Shown here one piece after another: positions 15,954 through 24,107 of a stretch of 64,000 bases of DNA. The position numbers and the translations under genes are program-made. The stretch is from Caballeronia turbans. GTDB taxonomy: Bacteria; Pseudomonadota; Gammaproteobacteria; Burkholderiales; Burkholderiaceae. Every line of letters begins with the position of its first letter. Within the stretch, counting starts at the first letter, position 1. The stretch is from positions 310,001-374,000 of the forward strand of contig FCOD02000001.1 of NCBI GenBank assembly GCA_001544655.2. The letters are read 5' to 3'. The notes beneath the pieces were generated by a model, which was not told the origin of the DNA, searched no databases, and worked only from the letters and a program-made list of their open reading frames with translations.

Positions 15954-17686
15954 TGCAGCGTCCTTGCCTGTTTGAAGTTGGTGAGATTCGGGATGTCTTC
16001 GTGTGCCGGTTCGGCGAGTTCGAGGCCCGCAAGATAGCCGAAGGTCATCGCCGGCCCGAGCGTGATGCCGCCGGCGGGATAGTGCCCGCCCATCATGCTC
16101 GCGGCGTCGTTGCCGACGGCGTAGAGGCCGCGAATCGGCGCGTGCTTTTCGTCGAGGACGCGCGAGCGCGCATCCGTCGACAGCCCCGCGAAAGTGCCGA
16201 GGCTCCCCGGCACGATCTTCACCGCGTGGAACGGGCCCTCAACGATCGGCGCGAGACACGGATTCGGCGTGTGCGATGCATCGCCCTGCACGCGGTTATA
16301 TGGCGTCGAGCCTTTGTGGAACTGCGGATCGAAGCCGTCTTTCGCGTAGCCGTTGTACGTGGCGACGGTATCGGCGAGACCGCGCGCATCGATGCCGCAT
16401 TGCCGCGCCAGCGCATCGAGCGTCGGCGCGGACCTCAGATAGCCCGAGCGTTCGTACGGGCCGAGCGGAAACGGAAAAGGCTTCGCGAATCCGAGGCCGT
16501 ATCTGCGCTGAAACCGGTGATCGCAGACGAGCCACGCGCACGCTTCCTCGCCCGGCGGCGTCGTGCCGAAGAGCGCGCAGACGAAGTCGTAGTACGACGA
16601 CGCCTCGTTGGTGAAGCGCCTGCCCGCGCGCGTCACCGCGATCACGCCCGGCTTCGCGCGCTCGATCAGATGCGCAAACGCGGCCGTCTCGCCCTTACTC
16701 TTGCGCACGAGCGACACGGGCGCCCACGCGGCGGGCGCTTCGAGCGACGCATCGAAATGGGCGCCGGCCGCTTCGCCGATACGAATGCCATCGCCGGTAT
16801 TGCTCTTCGGCGCCGCAGACCAGTGCGGCGTGTACGGAAAAGTTTCTGCCTGACGCTTCGCGTCGTGCGGATAACCGCCGCAAGCAAGCACGACGCCGCG
16901 CCGCGCGCGCACTTCGTGCATCACGCCTTCGATCTCGACGCGCGCACCCGTCACGCGATGCTCCTCACGCATGAGCGACACCGCGCGCGCGCCGGTGCGC
17001 AGATCGACACCGCGATCCGCCGCCGACTTCAACAAACGCGCGACGAGCGCATTGCCGTTCACGAGATGCATCGAACGCCGGTAACGCAGCATGTGCCACG
17101 CGAATCCAGCGAAGCGCTTCGTCACGTGCCATGCCGACTTCGCGCTGCGCGTCGCGTTCAGGAAGTGCGCGAGATCCTGGCCCGATGCGATCGCCATGCC
17201 CTTGATCGTCATTTCCGCGAGCGGCGGACGCAGCTTGTCGATGAGCGGACCGAGCTCGCGGCCGTCGAACGGCATCGCGCAGACCGAGCGCCCGCCCGTG
17301 GCCGCGCCTCGCGTCGTATGAAAGTCGGGAATGCGGTTGCCGTCGATGAAGCGCATCGACGTATTGCGTTCGAAGAATTCGACCATGCGCGGCCCGTGCT
17401 CGATGAGCGCGTCGGCCTTCGCGGCGTCGAAATGCGCGCCCAGCTCGCTCTTCAGATACGTGCGCGGCACGCTGTCATCTTCGACGATGCCCGCGCGCGT
17501 CGCGAGCGGATTGCGCGGAATCCACATCCAGCCGCCCGACCACGCGGTCGTGCCGCCGAACACGTCTTCCTTCTCGCAGACGAGCACGGACAGACCCTGC
17601 GTCGCCGCGGTGACGGCCGTCGACAAGCCGCCCGCGCCGGAACCCAGCACGAGGACGTCGCATTCGAGAATCGGTTCGAGCTTCAT
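15950..17686 (-). CDS. FAD-dependent dehydrogenase, KstD/fumarate-reductase-like (second of pair)
   Basis: A 578-residue flavoprotein with the dinucleotide motif GSGAGG at residues 15-20 and the C-terminal FAD loop GHYPAGGITLGPAMTFGYLAG. The fold is that of 3-ketosteroid delta-1-dehydrogenase, fumarate reductase flavoprotein and related desaturases that take a hydride next to a ketone or carboxylate. The open frame extends to 18028, but ATG 17686 overlaps the stop of its upstream paralogue (ATGA) and gives the family start. No signal peptide, so it is cytoplasmic. Two tandem paralogues suggest two successive ring desaturations. Confidence 0.85.
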   Translation of the reverse strand: MKLEPILECDVLVLGSGAGGLSTAVTAATQGLSVLVCEKEDVFGGTTAWSGGWMWIPRNPLATRAGIVEDDSVPRTYLKSELGAHFDAAKADALIEHGPRMVEFFERNTSMRFIDGNRIPDFHTTRGAATGGRSVCAMPFDGRELGPLIDKLRPPLAEMTIKGMAIASGQDLAHFLNATRSAKSAWHVTKRFAGFAWHMLRYRRSMHLVNGNALVARLLKSAADRGVDLRTGARAVSLMREEHRVTGARVEIEGVMHEVRARRGVVLACGGYPHDAKRQAETFPYTPHWSAAPKSNTGDGIRIGEAAGAHFDASLEAPAAWAPVSLVRKSKGETAAFAHLIERAKPGVIAVTRAGRRFTNEASSYYDFVCALFGTTPPGEEACAWLVCDHRFQRRYGLGFAKPFPFPLGPYERSGYLRSAPTLDALARQCGIDARGLADTVATYNGYAKDGFDPQFHKGSTPYNRVQGDASHTPNPCLAPIVEGPFHAVKIVPGSLGTFAGLSTDARSRVLDEKHAPIRGLYAVGNDAASMMGGHYPAGGITLGPAMTFGYLAGLELAEPAHEDIPNLTNFKQARTLQ

Positions 17687-19482
17687 TTGGCGTGGACGGA
17701 CGATTGGAGTTCGACGGGCAGCGTAAGCGCTTCGTCGCGGGCGTTCGTCAACGCGGCGCTGGCCGGCTGCTGCGCGCGCACGGTCGCATGCCGTGCCGCC
17801 AGAAAGCCGAACGTGAGCCCCGGACCGAGCGTGATGCCGGGGCCGGGATAGACGCCGCCCATCACCGATTGCATGTCGTTGCCGCACGCGTAGAGGCCGC
17901 CGATCGGTCGATCGTCGCGATCGAGCACGCGCGCGTGCGTGTCGGTGACGAGGCCGGTCGCCGCGCCGATATCGCCGGGATAGAGCCGCACCGCATAGAA
18001 CGGCGCCTCGCTGATCGGGCCGAGGCACTTGTTCGGGCCGGTCCAGTTGGCGTCGCCATTGGCGTTCTGGTAATCGGTCGTGCCGCGCTGAAAATCGGCA
18101 TCCACGCCGCTCTGCGCATAGCGATTGATGCGCGCGACGCTATCGGCGAGGCCAGCGCGGTCGATGTCGAGCTTCATTGCCAGTTCGTCGAGCGTCCTGC
18201 CTTCGACGAGATAGCCATCGGCGAGAAACGGCGCGAGCCCCTTGCCGCCCGGACGCACCATGCCGAGCCCGTACTTGCGCAGTCCTTCCGTGTCCGTCAC
18301 GAGATACGCGGGCACCGAAGGCGTGGTCTCGTTCGCTTTTTGCATCGCCATGCCGAACAGGTGATACGACGTGTTCTCGTTCAGGAAGCGCCTGCCCGTT
18401 TTGTCGACGGTGATCATGCCCGGCTTGCCGCGATCCATCATGAAGTGCGGGAACACGGCGGTCGTGCCGTCGGCGCGCTTGCGCACGGAAACCGGCGCCC
18501 AGAAGGCGTGCGACAGCGCGCCCTTGCCGAAGCGCGCGCCCGCGGCGAGCGCGAGATCCTGCGCGCTGCCGGTGTGGCCGGGCGCGCCGGGGCACCACGC
18601 CGGATCGGCGCCCGGCAGCATCTCGCCGCGACGCGCCGGATGCCGGTTGAAGCCGCCGCTCGCGAGAATCACGCCGCCTTTCACATTGACGCGACGCCGG
18701 TCGTTGACGCGGCTCAGCGTTACGGCTTCGATGCCGTTCGGCCCGCTGTGCAACGCATCGACCTTCGTGCTCGTCAGCACCGTGACGCCACGCTCGAGCA
18801 ACGAATACAACAATCTTCCGATCAGCGCGTTGCCCATCACGAGCCGCGTGCCGCGCGGCGCGCTCAGGCGATCGCGCGCGTGACGCGCGAGCAGCTTCGC
18901 CGCATGTCGGAACGACGCGAACGACTTCGTCATGTTGAGCAGATGCCCGACGTCGTCGCGGTCGACCATCATGCCGCCGAGCACGGTGAATTCGGGAATC
19001 GGCGGACGGATCAGCGAAAACGCGCGGCCGAGCTTGCGGCCGTCGAAGGGCAGCGGTTCGAGCGCCCGCCCGCGCAGCGTCGAGCCTTCGAGCTCGGACA
19101 AATAATCGGGATGGAACGGGCGCGCGCGATATTTCACAGCGGAGTTCGCTTCGATATGCGCGACCGCTTTCGGGCCGGCATCGAGAAACGCACGGCGCAT
19201 CGCGACGCTGCTGCGCCCGCCGACCGCGCGATCCAGAAAGCCTTCGGCGTTCACGGATGTATCGTCACGATTGACGCTCGCGGCATGCATCGACGCGGGA
19301 ATCCACGTCGTTCCGGCCGAGAAGGCCGTCGTACCGCCGACGTATTCCGTACTCTCCACAAGGAGCACGCGCGCACCGTCGATGGCCGCGACGAGGGCCG
19401 CCGACATGCCCGCGCCGCCTGCGCCGATTACGACGACATCGAATGTTTCGTCATGTCCCAGATTGTCCAGTGTCTCCACCAT
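17683..19482 (-). CDS. FAD-dependent dehydrogenase, KstD/fumarate-reductase-like (first of pair)
   Basis: A 599-residue paralogue of the next gene. FAD motif GAGGAG is at residues 20-25 and the C-terminal loop reads GVYPGPGITLGPGLTFGFLAA; the VGGTTAFSAGTTWIPAS block is typical of KstD-like ring desaturases. The frame is open to 19536; ATG 19482, preceded by GAGGGAGCGG, is preferred. It opens the operon (dehydrogenase, dehydrogenase, NIPSNAP, TIM barrel) and is divergent from the epimerase gene, with an IclR-type palindrome between them. Substrate unknown; a cyclic ketone or ring carboxylic acid is the inference. Confidence 0.85.
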   Translation of the reverse strand: MVETLDNLGHDETFDVVVIGAGGAGMSAALVAAIDGARVLLVESTEYVGGTTAFSAGTTWIPASMHAASVNRDDTSVNAEGFLDRAVGGRSSVAMRRAFLDAGPKAVAHIEANSAVKYRARPFHPDYLSELEGSTLRGRALEPLPFDGRKLGRAFSLIRPPIPEFTVLGGMMVDRDDVGHLLNMTKSFASFRHAAKLLARHARDRLSAPRGTRLVMGNALIGRLLYSLLERGVTVLTSTKVDALHSGPNGIEAVTLSRVNDRRRVNVKGGVILASGGFNRHPARRGEMLPGADPAWCPGAPGHTGSAQDLALAAGARFGKGALSHAFWAPVSVRKRADGTTAVFPHFMMDRGKPGMITVDKTGRRFLNENTSYHLFGMAMQKANETTPSVPAYLVTDTEGLRKYGLGMVRPGGKGLAPFLADGYLVEGRTLDELAMKLDIDRAGLADSVARINRYAQSGVDADFQRGTTDYQNANGDANWTGPNKCLGPISEAPFYAVRLYPGDIGAATGLVTDTHARVLDRDDRPIGGLYACGNDMQSVMGGVYPGPGITLGPGLTFGFLAARHATVRAQQPASAALTNARDEALTLPVELQSSVHAK

Positions 19483-19562
19483 TCGTCCGCTCCCTCGCGC
19501 CAGGAATCGCCGTCCTTCCGACGATTCGAAACGCATGTTTTCAGTAGAACTCGCTTTGATAT

Positions 19563-19577
19563 TGGAATACTATTCCA
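19563..19577. promoter_or_regulatory. IclR-type operator in the divergent control region
   Basis: TGGAATA-C-TATTCCA is a perfect 15-bp palindrome. It resembles the E. coli IclR consensus (TGGAAATNATTTCCA) at 13 of the 14 defined positions if A/T changes are counted as conservative. It lies 81 bp before the first flavoprotein and 50 bp before the epimerase, so one bound dimer could control both directions. Confidence 0.7.
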
Positions 19578-19626
19578 GAAAATGCATTGAAGCCAAGCTC
19601 TTTTTTTGAGGCGAACGGAGGACGGT

Positions 19627-20526
19627 ATGCGAGTGCTGGTGACAGGCGCAAGCGGCTTTCTGGCGGCGTGGGTGACGCGGCGGCTGCTCGCCCGCGATAT
19701 GGACGTGCGCGTGGACGTGCGCGCCTTCGACGTGCGCGAGGACGCGCGGCTCCTGCGCGCGCTCGCGCCCGAACGCGCCGATGAAGTGCAATGGCGGGTC
19801 GGCGATATCGGGAACGCGCGCGATGTCGCGACGGCGCTCGAGGGCTGCGACGCCGTCGTCCATCTCGCAGGCGTGCTCACGCCTGCCTGCGCCGGCGATC
19901 CGGTGCGCGGCGCGCGCATCAATCTGATCGGTACGCTCAACGTGTTCGACGCGGCTATCGCGTGCGGCGTGCGCTCGGTGCTGTATGCGAGCAGCGCGGG
20001 TGTCTTCGGCCCCGACGACGGCGCGACGCCCTTTCCCATGACACATTACGGCGCGTTCAAGCTCGCATGCGAAGGCTCGGCGCGCGCGTACTGGCACGAT
20101 CATGGCATTGCGAGCATCGGCTTTCGGCCGCTCGTCGTGTACGGCGCGGGGCGCGAGACGGGATCGAGCGCCGGTCCGAGCCTCGCCTGCCGCGCGGCCG
20201 CGCGCGGCGAGCCGTACACGATTCCCTTCACCGGCGCGACGGGCCTCGTCTACGCCGATGACGTCGCCGCCGCCTACGAGCGCGCGCTCACGCATCCGTT
20301 CGACGGGGCGCACGCGTTCACGCTGGCGGGCGACATCACGCCGATGCAGAGCGTGATCGCGACGCTGAAGCAGATCGCGCCGGACGCGCGCATCGACGCG
20401 GCGGGCGCGCCCTTGCCGATCGCGACATCCTTTCCCGACGATCCCGTGCTCGATCGAATGCTTCCAGGCCTTGCAAAAACGCCGCTCATCGACGGATTGC
20501 GTCAAACCGTGGCGTTCTACCGGTAG
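19627..20526 (+). CDS. NAD-dependent epimerase/dehydratase (extended SDR)
   Basis: A 299-residue extended short-chain dehydrogenase with the nucleotide motif TGASGFLA at the N-terminus, a catalytic Ser block (YASSAGVFG) and YGAFK as the YxxxK pair. These enzymes act on nucleotide sugars, but many catabolic relatives oxidise hydroxy acids or lactones. ATG 19627 follows GGAGG; an in-frame ATG at 19606 lacks a site. It shares its control region and IclR-type palindrome with the flavoprotein operon, so it is probably a pathway alcohol dehydrogenase or isomerase. Confidence 0.85.
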   Translation: MRVLVTGASGFLAAWVTRRLLARDMDVRVDVRAFDVREDARLLRALAPERADEVQWRVGDIGNARDVATALEGCDAVVHLAGVLTPACAGDPVRGARINLIGTLNVFDAAIACGVRSVLYASSAGVFGPDDGATPFPMTHYGAFKLACEGSARAYWHDHGIASIGFRPLVVYGAGRETGSSAGPSLACRAAARGEPYTIPFTGATGLVYADDVAAAYERALTHPFDGAHAFTLAGDITPMQSVIATLKQIAPDARIDAAGAPLPIATSFPDDPVLDRMLPGLAKTPLIDGLRQTVAFYR

Positions 20527-20593
20527 GCAAAGCGGCTCTTGGCACCGCATCGTCCTTGGGGCACGATTCGCTTCTTCACGACAGGTGCCACGC

Positions 20594-22312
20594 ATGCAAG
20601 ACACGACCCGACCACCCGCGACGACTGCGAAGCTGCTCAAAGGCATCCTGCCGATCAACCGCGCCGCCGCGTTACGCGACGCGCTCGCCGGCATCTCGCT
20701 CGCGTCGATGGACATCCCGCAGGTGCTCGGCTATGCGCGCATCGCCGGCATGCCCGCGGTGACGGGCCTCTACACTGCGTTCCTGCCGCTCCTCGCGTTC
20801 GCGCTCTTCGGCGCGTCGCGGCATCTCGTGGTCGCCGCCGACTCCGCGACGGCAACGATCTTCGCGAGCCGGCTTTCGTCGATGGCCGCGATGGGCAGCC
20901 CGGAATACGTCGCGCTCGCGGGCATGGTCGCACTGCAGACCGCCGCGCTCTTGCTGCTCGCGCGCCTGTTCAAGCTCGGCTTTCTCGCCGATTTTTTGTC
21001 GCGCACCGTGCTGACGGGCTTTCTCGCGGGCGTGGGGGTGCAGGTTTCGATCGCCATGCTCGGCGACCTCTTCGGCATGACGGTGCCGTATCCGTCCTCG
21101 CGCAGCCTGGCGCAACTCGTCTACGTGATCGGGCATGTCACGCACGCGCATGGGCCGACGCTCGTGCTCGCGCTCGTCGTGATCGTCGCGATTCTGGGCT
21201 GCAAACGCTTCGCGCCGCGCCTGCCGATGCCGCTCGTCGCGGTGATCGGCAGCATCGCCGCGAGCAAGGCTTTCGACTTCGCCGCGCGCGGGATTTCGGT
21301 GCTCGGTCCCATCGAAGGCGGTTTGCCCGCGATCCGCATGCCCGATGTCACCTGGCAGCAATCTCTCGATCTCGTGCCCGTCGCGGCGTCATGCTTCGTG
21401 ATGATCATCGCGCAGAGCGCGGCCGCGGCGCGCGTGTTCGCGCAGCAGTATCACGAGGACGTCGACACCAACAGCGACATCCTCGGCCTTGCCGCGGCGA
21501 ACGCGGCGGCGGCGTTGAGCGGGACGTTCGTCGTGAACGGCAGTCCGACGCAGACGGCAATGGCCGACCGCGCAGGCACCCGGAGTCAGCTCGGACAACT
21601 CGTCTTCGCGGCGGTCGTCGCTGTCGTTCTGCTATTTCTGAGCGGCTATCTGCGCTATCTGCCGCACAGCGTGCTGGCGGGCATCGTGTTCACGATTGCG
21701 ATCGGCCTCATCAACGTGCAGAGCCTGAAGGACATCCGCGCCGAAAGCCCCGGTGAATTCGCGCTCGCGCTCGTCACGGCCGGCGCGGTGGTGCTGGCGG
21801 GCGTCGAGCACGGCATCCTGCTAGCGGTCGCGCTCTCGCTCATGCGGCACGTGCGCCACAGCTATCATCCGCACACGATGGTGCTCACGCCCGTCGCGCC
21901 CGGAAAACCCTGGCAGTTCATGCCGACGAAGCCCGGCGCGATGACTGCGCCGCATCTGATCGTCTACCGCTTCGGCGCGGATCTGTTTTACGCGAACGAT
22001 CATTTCTTCGCGTCGGAAGTGACGAAGCTCGTCGATACGGCATCCGACGGATTGCGTCATCTCGTCGTCGACGCCGGCGCGATCACCGATCTCGACTATT
22101 CAGCGGCCCGCACGATCGGCGAGCTGATCGAAACGCTGCGCGCACGCGGCGTCGCGGTGATCTTCGGGCGCGTGAACCGCTTCCTGCGCAACGACATGGA
22201 CCGGCACGGTCTGACGCGGGTGCTCGGCGCATCGAACGTGTTCGACACGCTGCACGAGGCGCTCGCGGCGGCTGGCGTAAATTCGGGCGGGCATGAGCCG
22301 AACGTGCTATGA
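20594..22312 (+). CDS. SulP family anion transporter with STAS domain
   Basis: A 572-residue inner-membrane transporter: about 10-14 hydrophobic segments to residue ~440 including the SulP block GLYTAFLPLLAFALFGASRH, then a cytoplasmic STAS domain (about 460-560) with LVVDAGAITDLDYSA. SulP proteins carry sulfate, bicarbonate or C4-dicarboxylates. It starts 67 bp after the epimerase and likely shares its mRNA; the frame is open upstream from 20471, but ATG 20594 begins at the usual N-terminus. The operon position suggests import of the pathway's acid substrate, unusual for SulP, though a sulfate transporter placed here by chance cannot be excluded. Confidence 0.85.
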   Translation: MQDTTRPPATTAKLLKGILPINRAAALRDALAGISLASMDIPQVLGYARIAGMPAVTGLYTAFLPLLAFALFGASRHLVVAADSATATIFASRLSSMAAMGSPEYVALAGMVALQTAALLLLARLFKLGFLADFLSRTVLTGFLAGVGVQVSIAMLGDLFGMTVPYPSSRSLAQLVYVIGHVTHAHGPTLVLALVVIVAILGCKRFAPRLPMPLVAVIGSIAASKAFDFAARGISVLGPIEGGLPAIRMPDVTWQQSLDLVPVAASCFVMIIAQSAAAARVFAQQYHEDVDTNSDILGLAAANAAAALSGTFVVNGSPTQTAMADRAGTRSQLGQLVFAAVVAVVLLFLSGYLRYLPHSVLAGIVFTIAIGLINVQSLKDIRAESPGEFALALVTAGAVVLAGVEHGILLAVALSLMRHVRHSYHPHTMVLTPVAPGKPWQFMPTKPGAMTAPHLIVYRFGADLFYANDHFFASEVTKLVDTASDGLRHLVVDAGAITDLDYSAARTIGELIETLRARGVAVIFGRVNRFLRNDMDRHGLTRVLGASNVFDTLHEALAAAGVNSGGHEPNVL

Positions 22313-22468
22313 GACGCGGCTGAACGAGCGGCGTCGTCGCGTATCTGGCTAGCGCTCACGTACCGCTTCTGCTGCTGCGAAGCGCTTTTTCGCAATGCTC
22401 CGCCCTGTCCAGTCCGGTGGTGGCGCTGTTCTTCGACCGTTAGTTGCCTTGAGAACTCGATGAACTTG

Positions 22469-22483
22469 TTGAATGCTATTCCA
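22469..22483. promoter_or_regulatory. Second IclR-type operator, before the AroE-like gene
   Basis: TTGAATGCTATTCCA matches the perfect palindrome at 19563 in 13 of 15 positions, including the whole right half. It lies 56 bp before the AroE-like start in an AT-rich promoter region. Confidence 0.6.
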
Positions 22484-22538
22484 TTTTCAATTAGGATTCA
22501 GGAACAGACTGATCAACGATTCAGGAGGCAATCGAAGC

Positions 22539-23366
22539 ATGGCGCAGGACACTTCTTTTTCCGCATCGCTCGATGCGGGCTTGAGCGGCGCGACGCGCGT
22601 CTATTTCATCGTCGGCGATCCCATCGCGCAGGTGCGCTCGCCTTCCGGCGTGACAGCGGCGCTGCGCGCGGCAGAGCGCGACGCGATCGTGATTCCGGCA
22701 CATGTCGCGCCGGACGATCTCGACGCGTTCTTCGCGGGCATCGCGCGCTTGCAGAACTGCGACGGCGTCATCATCACCGTGCCGCACAAGTTCAGCGCGA
22801 CGGCATATTGCAAGTCGCTGACCGACGAAGGCGCATTTCTCGGCGCGGTCAACATGCTCAAGCGCGACGCCGACGGCACCTGGCACGGCGGCGCATCGGA
22901 CGGCATCGGCATGGTCGCCGCGTTGAGAGACGCGGGTTGCGAGCCGAAGGAAAAGCGCGCGCTGCTGATCGGCGCGGGCGGTGCGGGCTCGGCGATCGGC
23001 CATGCGCTCGTGGATGCAGGCGTGGCGTCGCTCGCGATCCGCGATTTCGATGCCGGGCGCACCGGCGCCCTCGCCTCGCGTCTCGCCGCACTGGGCCGGG
23101 GCGCAGTGAGCGTCGCCGACGATGCGCCCGCCGAAAGCTACGACCTCATCGTGAACGCGTCGCCGGCGGGCATGCGTCCCGGCGATCCGCTGCCGATCGA
23201 CGTCTCGCGCCTGCCTCCGACGGCCTTCGTCGGCGACGTGGTGACGAAGCCGCCGCTCACGCCTTTCATCGAAGCCGCCCGCGCGCGCGGCTGCACGACC
23301 GTCACCGGCACGCAAATGTTCGGCCGCGTATGCGACGCGATCGTCGCGTATCTGTTGAAGGACTGA
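22539..23366 (+). CDS. Shikimate dehydrogenase-like protein (AroE family, non-canonical)
   Basis: A 275-residue NAD(P) dehydrogenase of the AroE fold. Catalytic Lys84 (ITVPHK) and Asp121 (GASDGIG) are present, as is the nucleotide loop GAGGAG at 146-151. But the substrate-binding S-x-S of AroE (usually SKSP) reads VRSP at 32-35, and the NTD motif is replaced by ASD. The usual C-terminal Gln loop reads GTQMFGRV. It is therefore unlikely to be the biosynthetic AroE and more likely oxidises a related ring alcohol. ATG 22539 follows AGGAGG at 22523-22528. An IclR-type palindrome upstream ties it to the flavoprotein cluster. Confidence 0.85.
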   Translation: MAQDTSFSASLDAGLSGATRVYFIVGDPIAQVRSPSGVTAALRAAERDAIVIPAHVAPDDLDAFFAGIARLQNCDGVIITVPHKFSATAYCKSLTDEGAFLGAVNMLKRDADGTWHGGASDGIGMVAALRDAGCEPKEKRALLIGAGGAGSAIGHALVDAGVASLAIRDFDAGRTGALASRLAALGRGAVSVADDAPAESYDLIVNASPAGMRPGDPLPIDVSRLPPTAFVGDVVTKPPLTPFIEAARARGCTTVTGTQMFGRVCDAIVAYLLKD

Positions 23367-23507
23367 ACACGCAAGGCAATTCGCCGCGCGATGAATCAGA
23401 GGAGTCTGGTTCAATCGCGGCGGGCATTCGTTCAACATTCCGGCCGCGCATTCGCGTCCCTCGCGACGCGCACCGGCCTGCTGGCCCCGAAGCGAACCGC
23501 CGATGAG

Positions 23508-23536
23508 CGCCGCCCTCTGCCGGGCGGCGTTTTTTT
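23508..23536 (+). terminator. Intrinsic terminator after the AroE-like gene
   Basis: CGCCGCCC (23508-23515) pairs with GGGCGGCG (23522-23529) across a 6-nt loop and is followed by seven T's. It lies 140 bp beyond the AroE-like stop and about 105 bp before the lipoprotein gene. Confidence 0.9.
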
Positions 23537-23642
23537 GCGCGACGTTTCGACCACGCCGGCGTGAGTGTGCGTTTCCCCGTGAGACTCGCGCGCTCGCTTC
23601 GAGGGCCCATCAAACGCGTGCAGGCGCACGCAAGAGGCTGGA

Positions 23643-24107
23643 ATGAAACTGGATCGAAAAGGAATTCAACGCGTGGCGCGTACGTGCTTCGCGGCCGTCG
23701 CATTCGCCACGCTCGCGGCGTGCGCGACCGGACCGGGCGCATCGGCGCCGCTGCCGGCGGACAGCACGCTCGCGACGGGACGCATCGTCGGCAAGCAATA
23801 TCTGACGACCGTGTCGACGGACGCGGGGGCGTCTTCCGGGCCAACGCTCGGCGTGGGCGCCGGCGGCATCGGCGGGAATGGCTGGAATGGCGTGGGCGGC
23901 GGCGCGGGACTGAGCTTCGATCTGACGAGCCTGTTCCAGAAGACTCCCGAACAGACCGCGAAGGTCTACCGCTACAGCGTGCAGATGAAGGACGGATCGA
24001 AGCGCGATGTCGACAGCACGCTCGATATCGGCAACGGCGCGTGCGTGACGACGATCGATTCCAGCCAGCCCGGCTATCCGAGGCTGACGAGCGCGGACGC
24101 CTGCTGA
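23643..24107 (+). CDS. Small lipoprotein of unknown function
   Basis: A 154-residue exported lipoprotein: basic N-terminus, hydrophobic stretch and lipobox LAAC with Cys27. The mature part has a Gly-rich segment (GVGAGGIGGNGWNGVGGG) followed by a folded region rich in charged residues (YRYSVQMKDGSKRDVDSTLDI) and two further cysteines near the end. The C-terminal half looks like the soluble part of SlyB/glycine-zipper outer-membrane lipoproteins, but I cannot name the family firmly. It stands alone after a terminator. Confidence 0.75.
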   Translation: MKLDRKGIQRVARTCFAAVAFATLAACATGPGASAPLPADSTLATGRIVGKQYLTTVSTDAGASSGPTLGVGAGGIGGNGWNGVGGGAGLSFDLTSLFQKTPEQTAKVYRYSVQMKDGSKRDVDSTLDIGNGACVTTIDSSQPGYPRLTSADAC

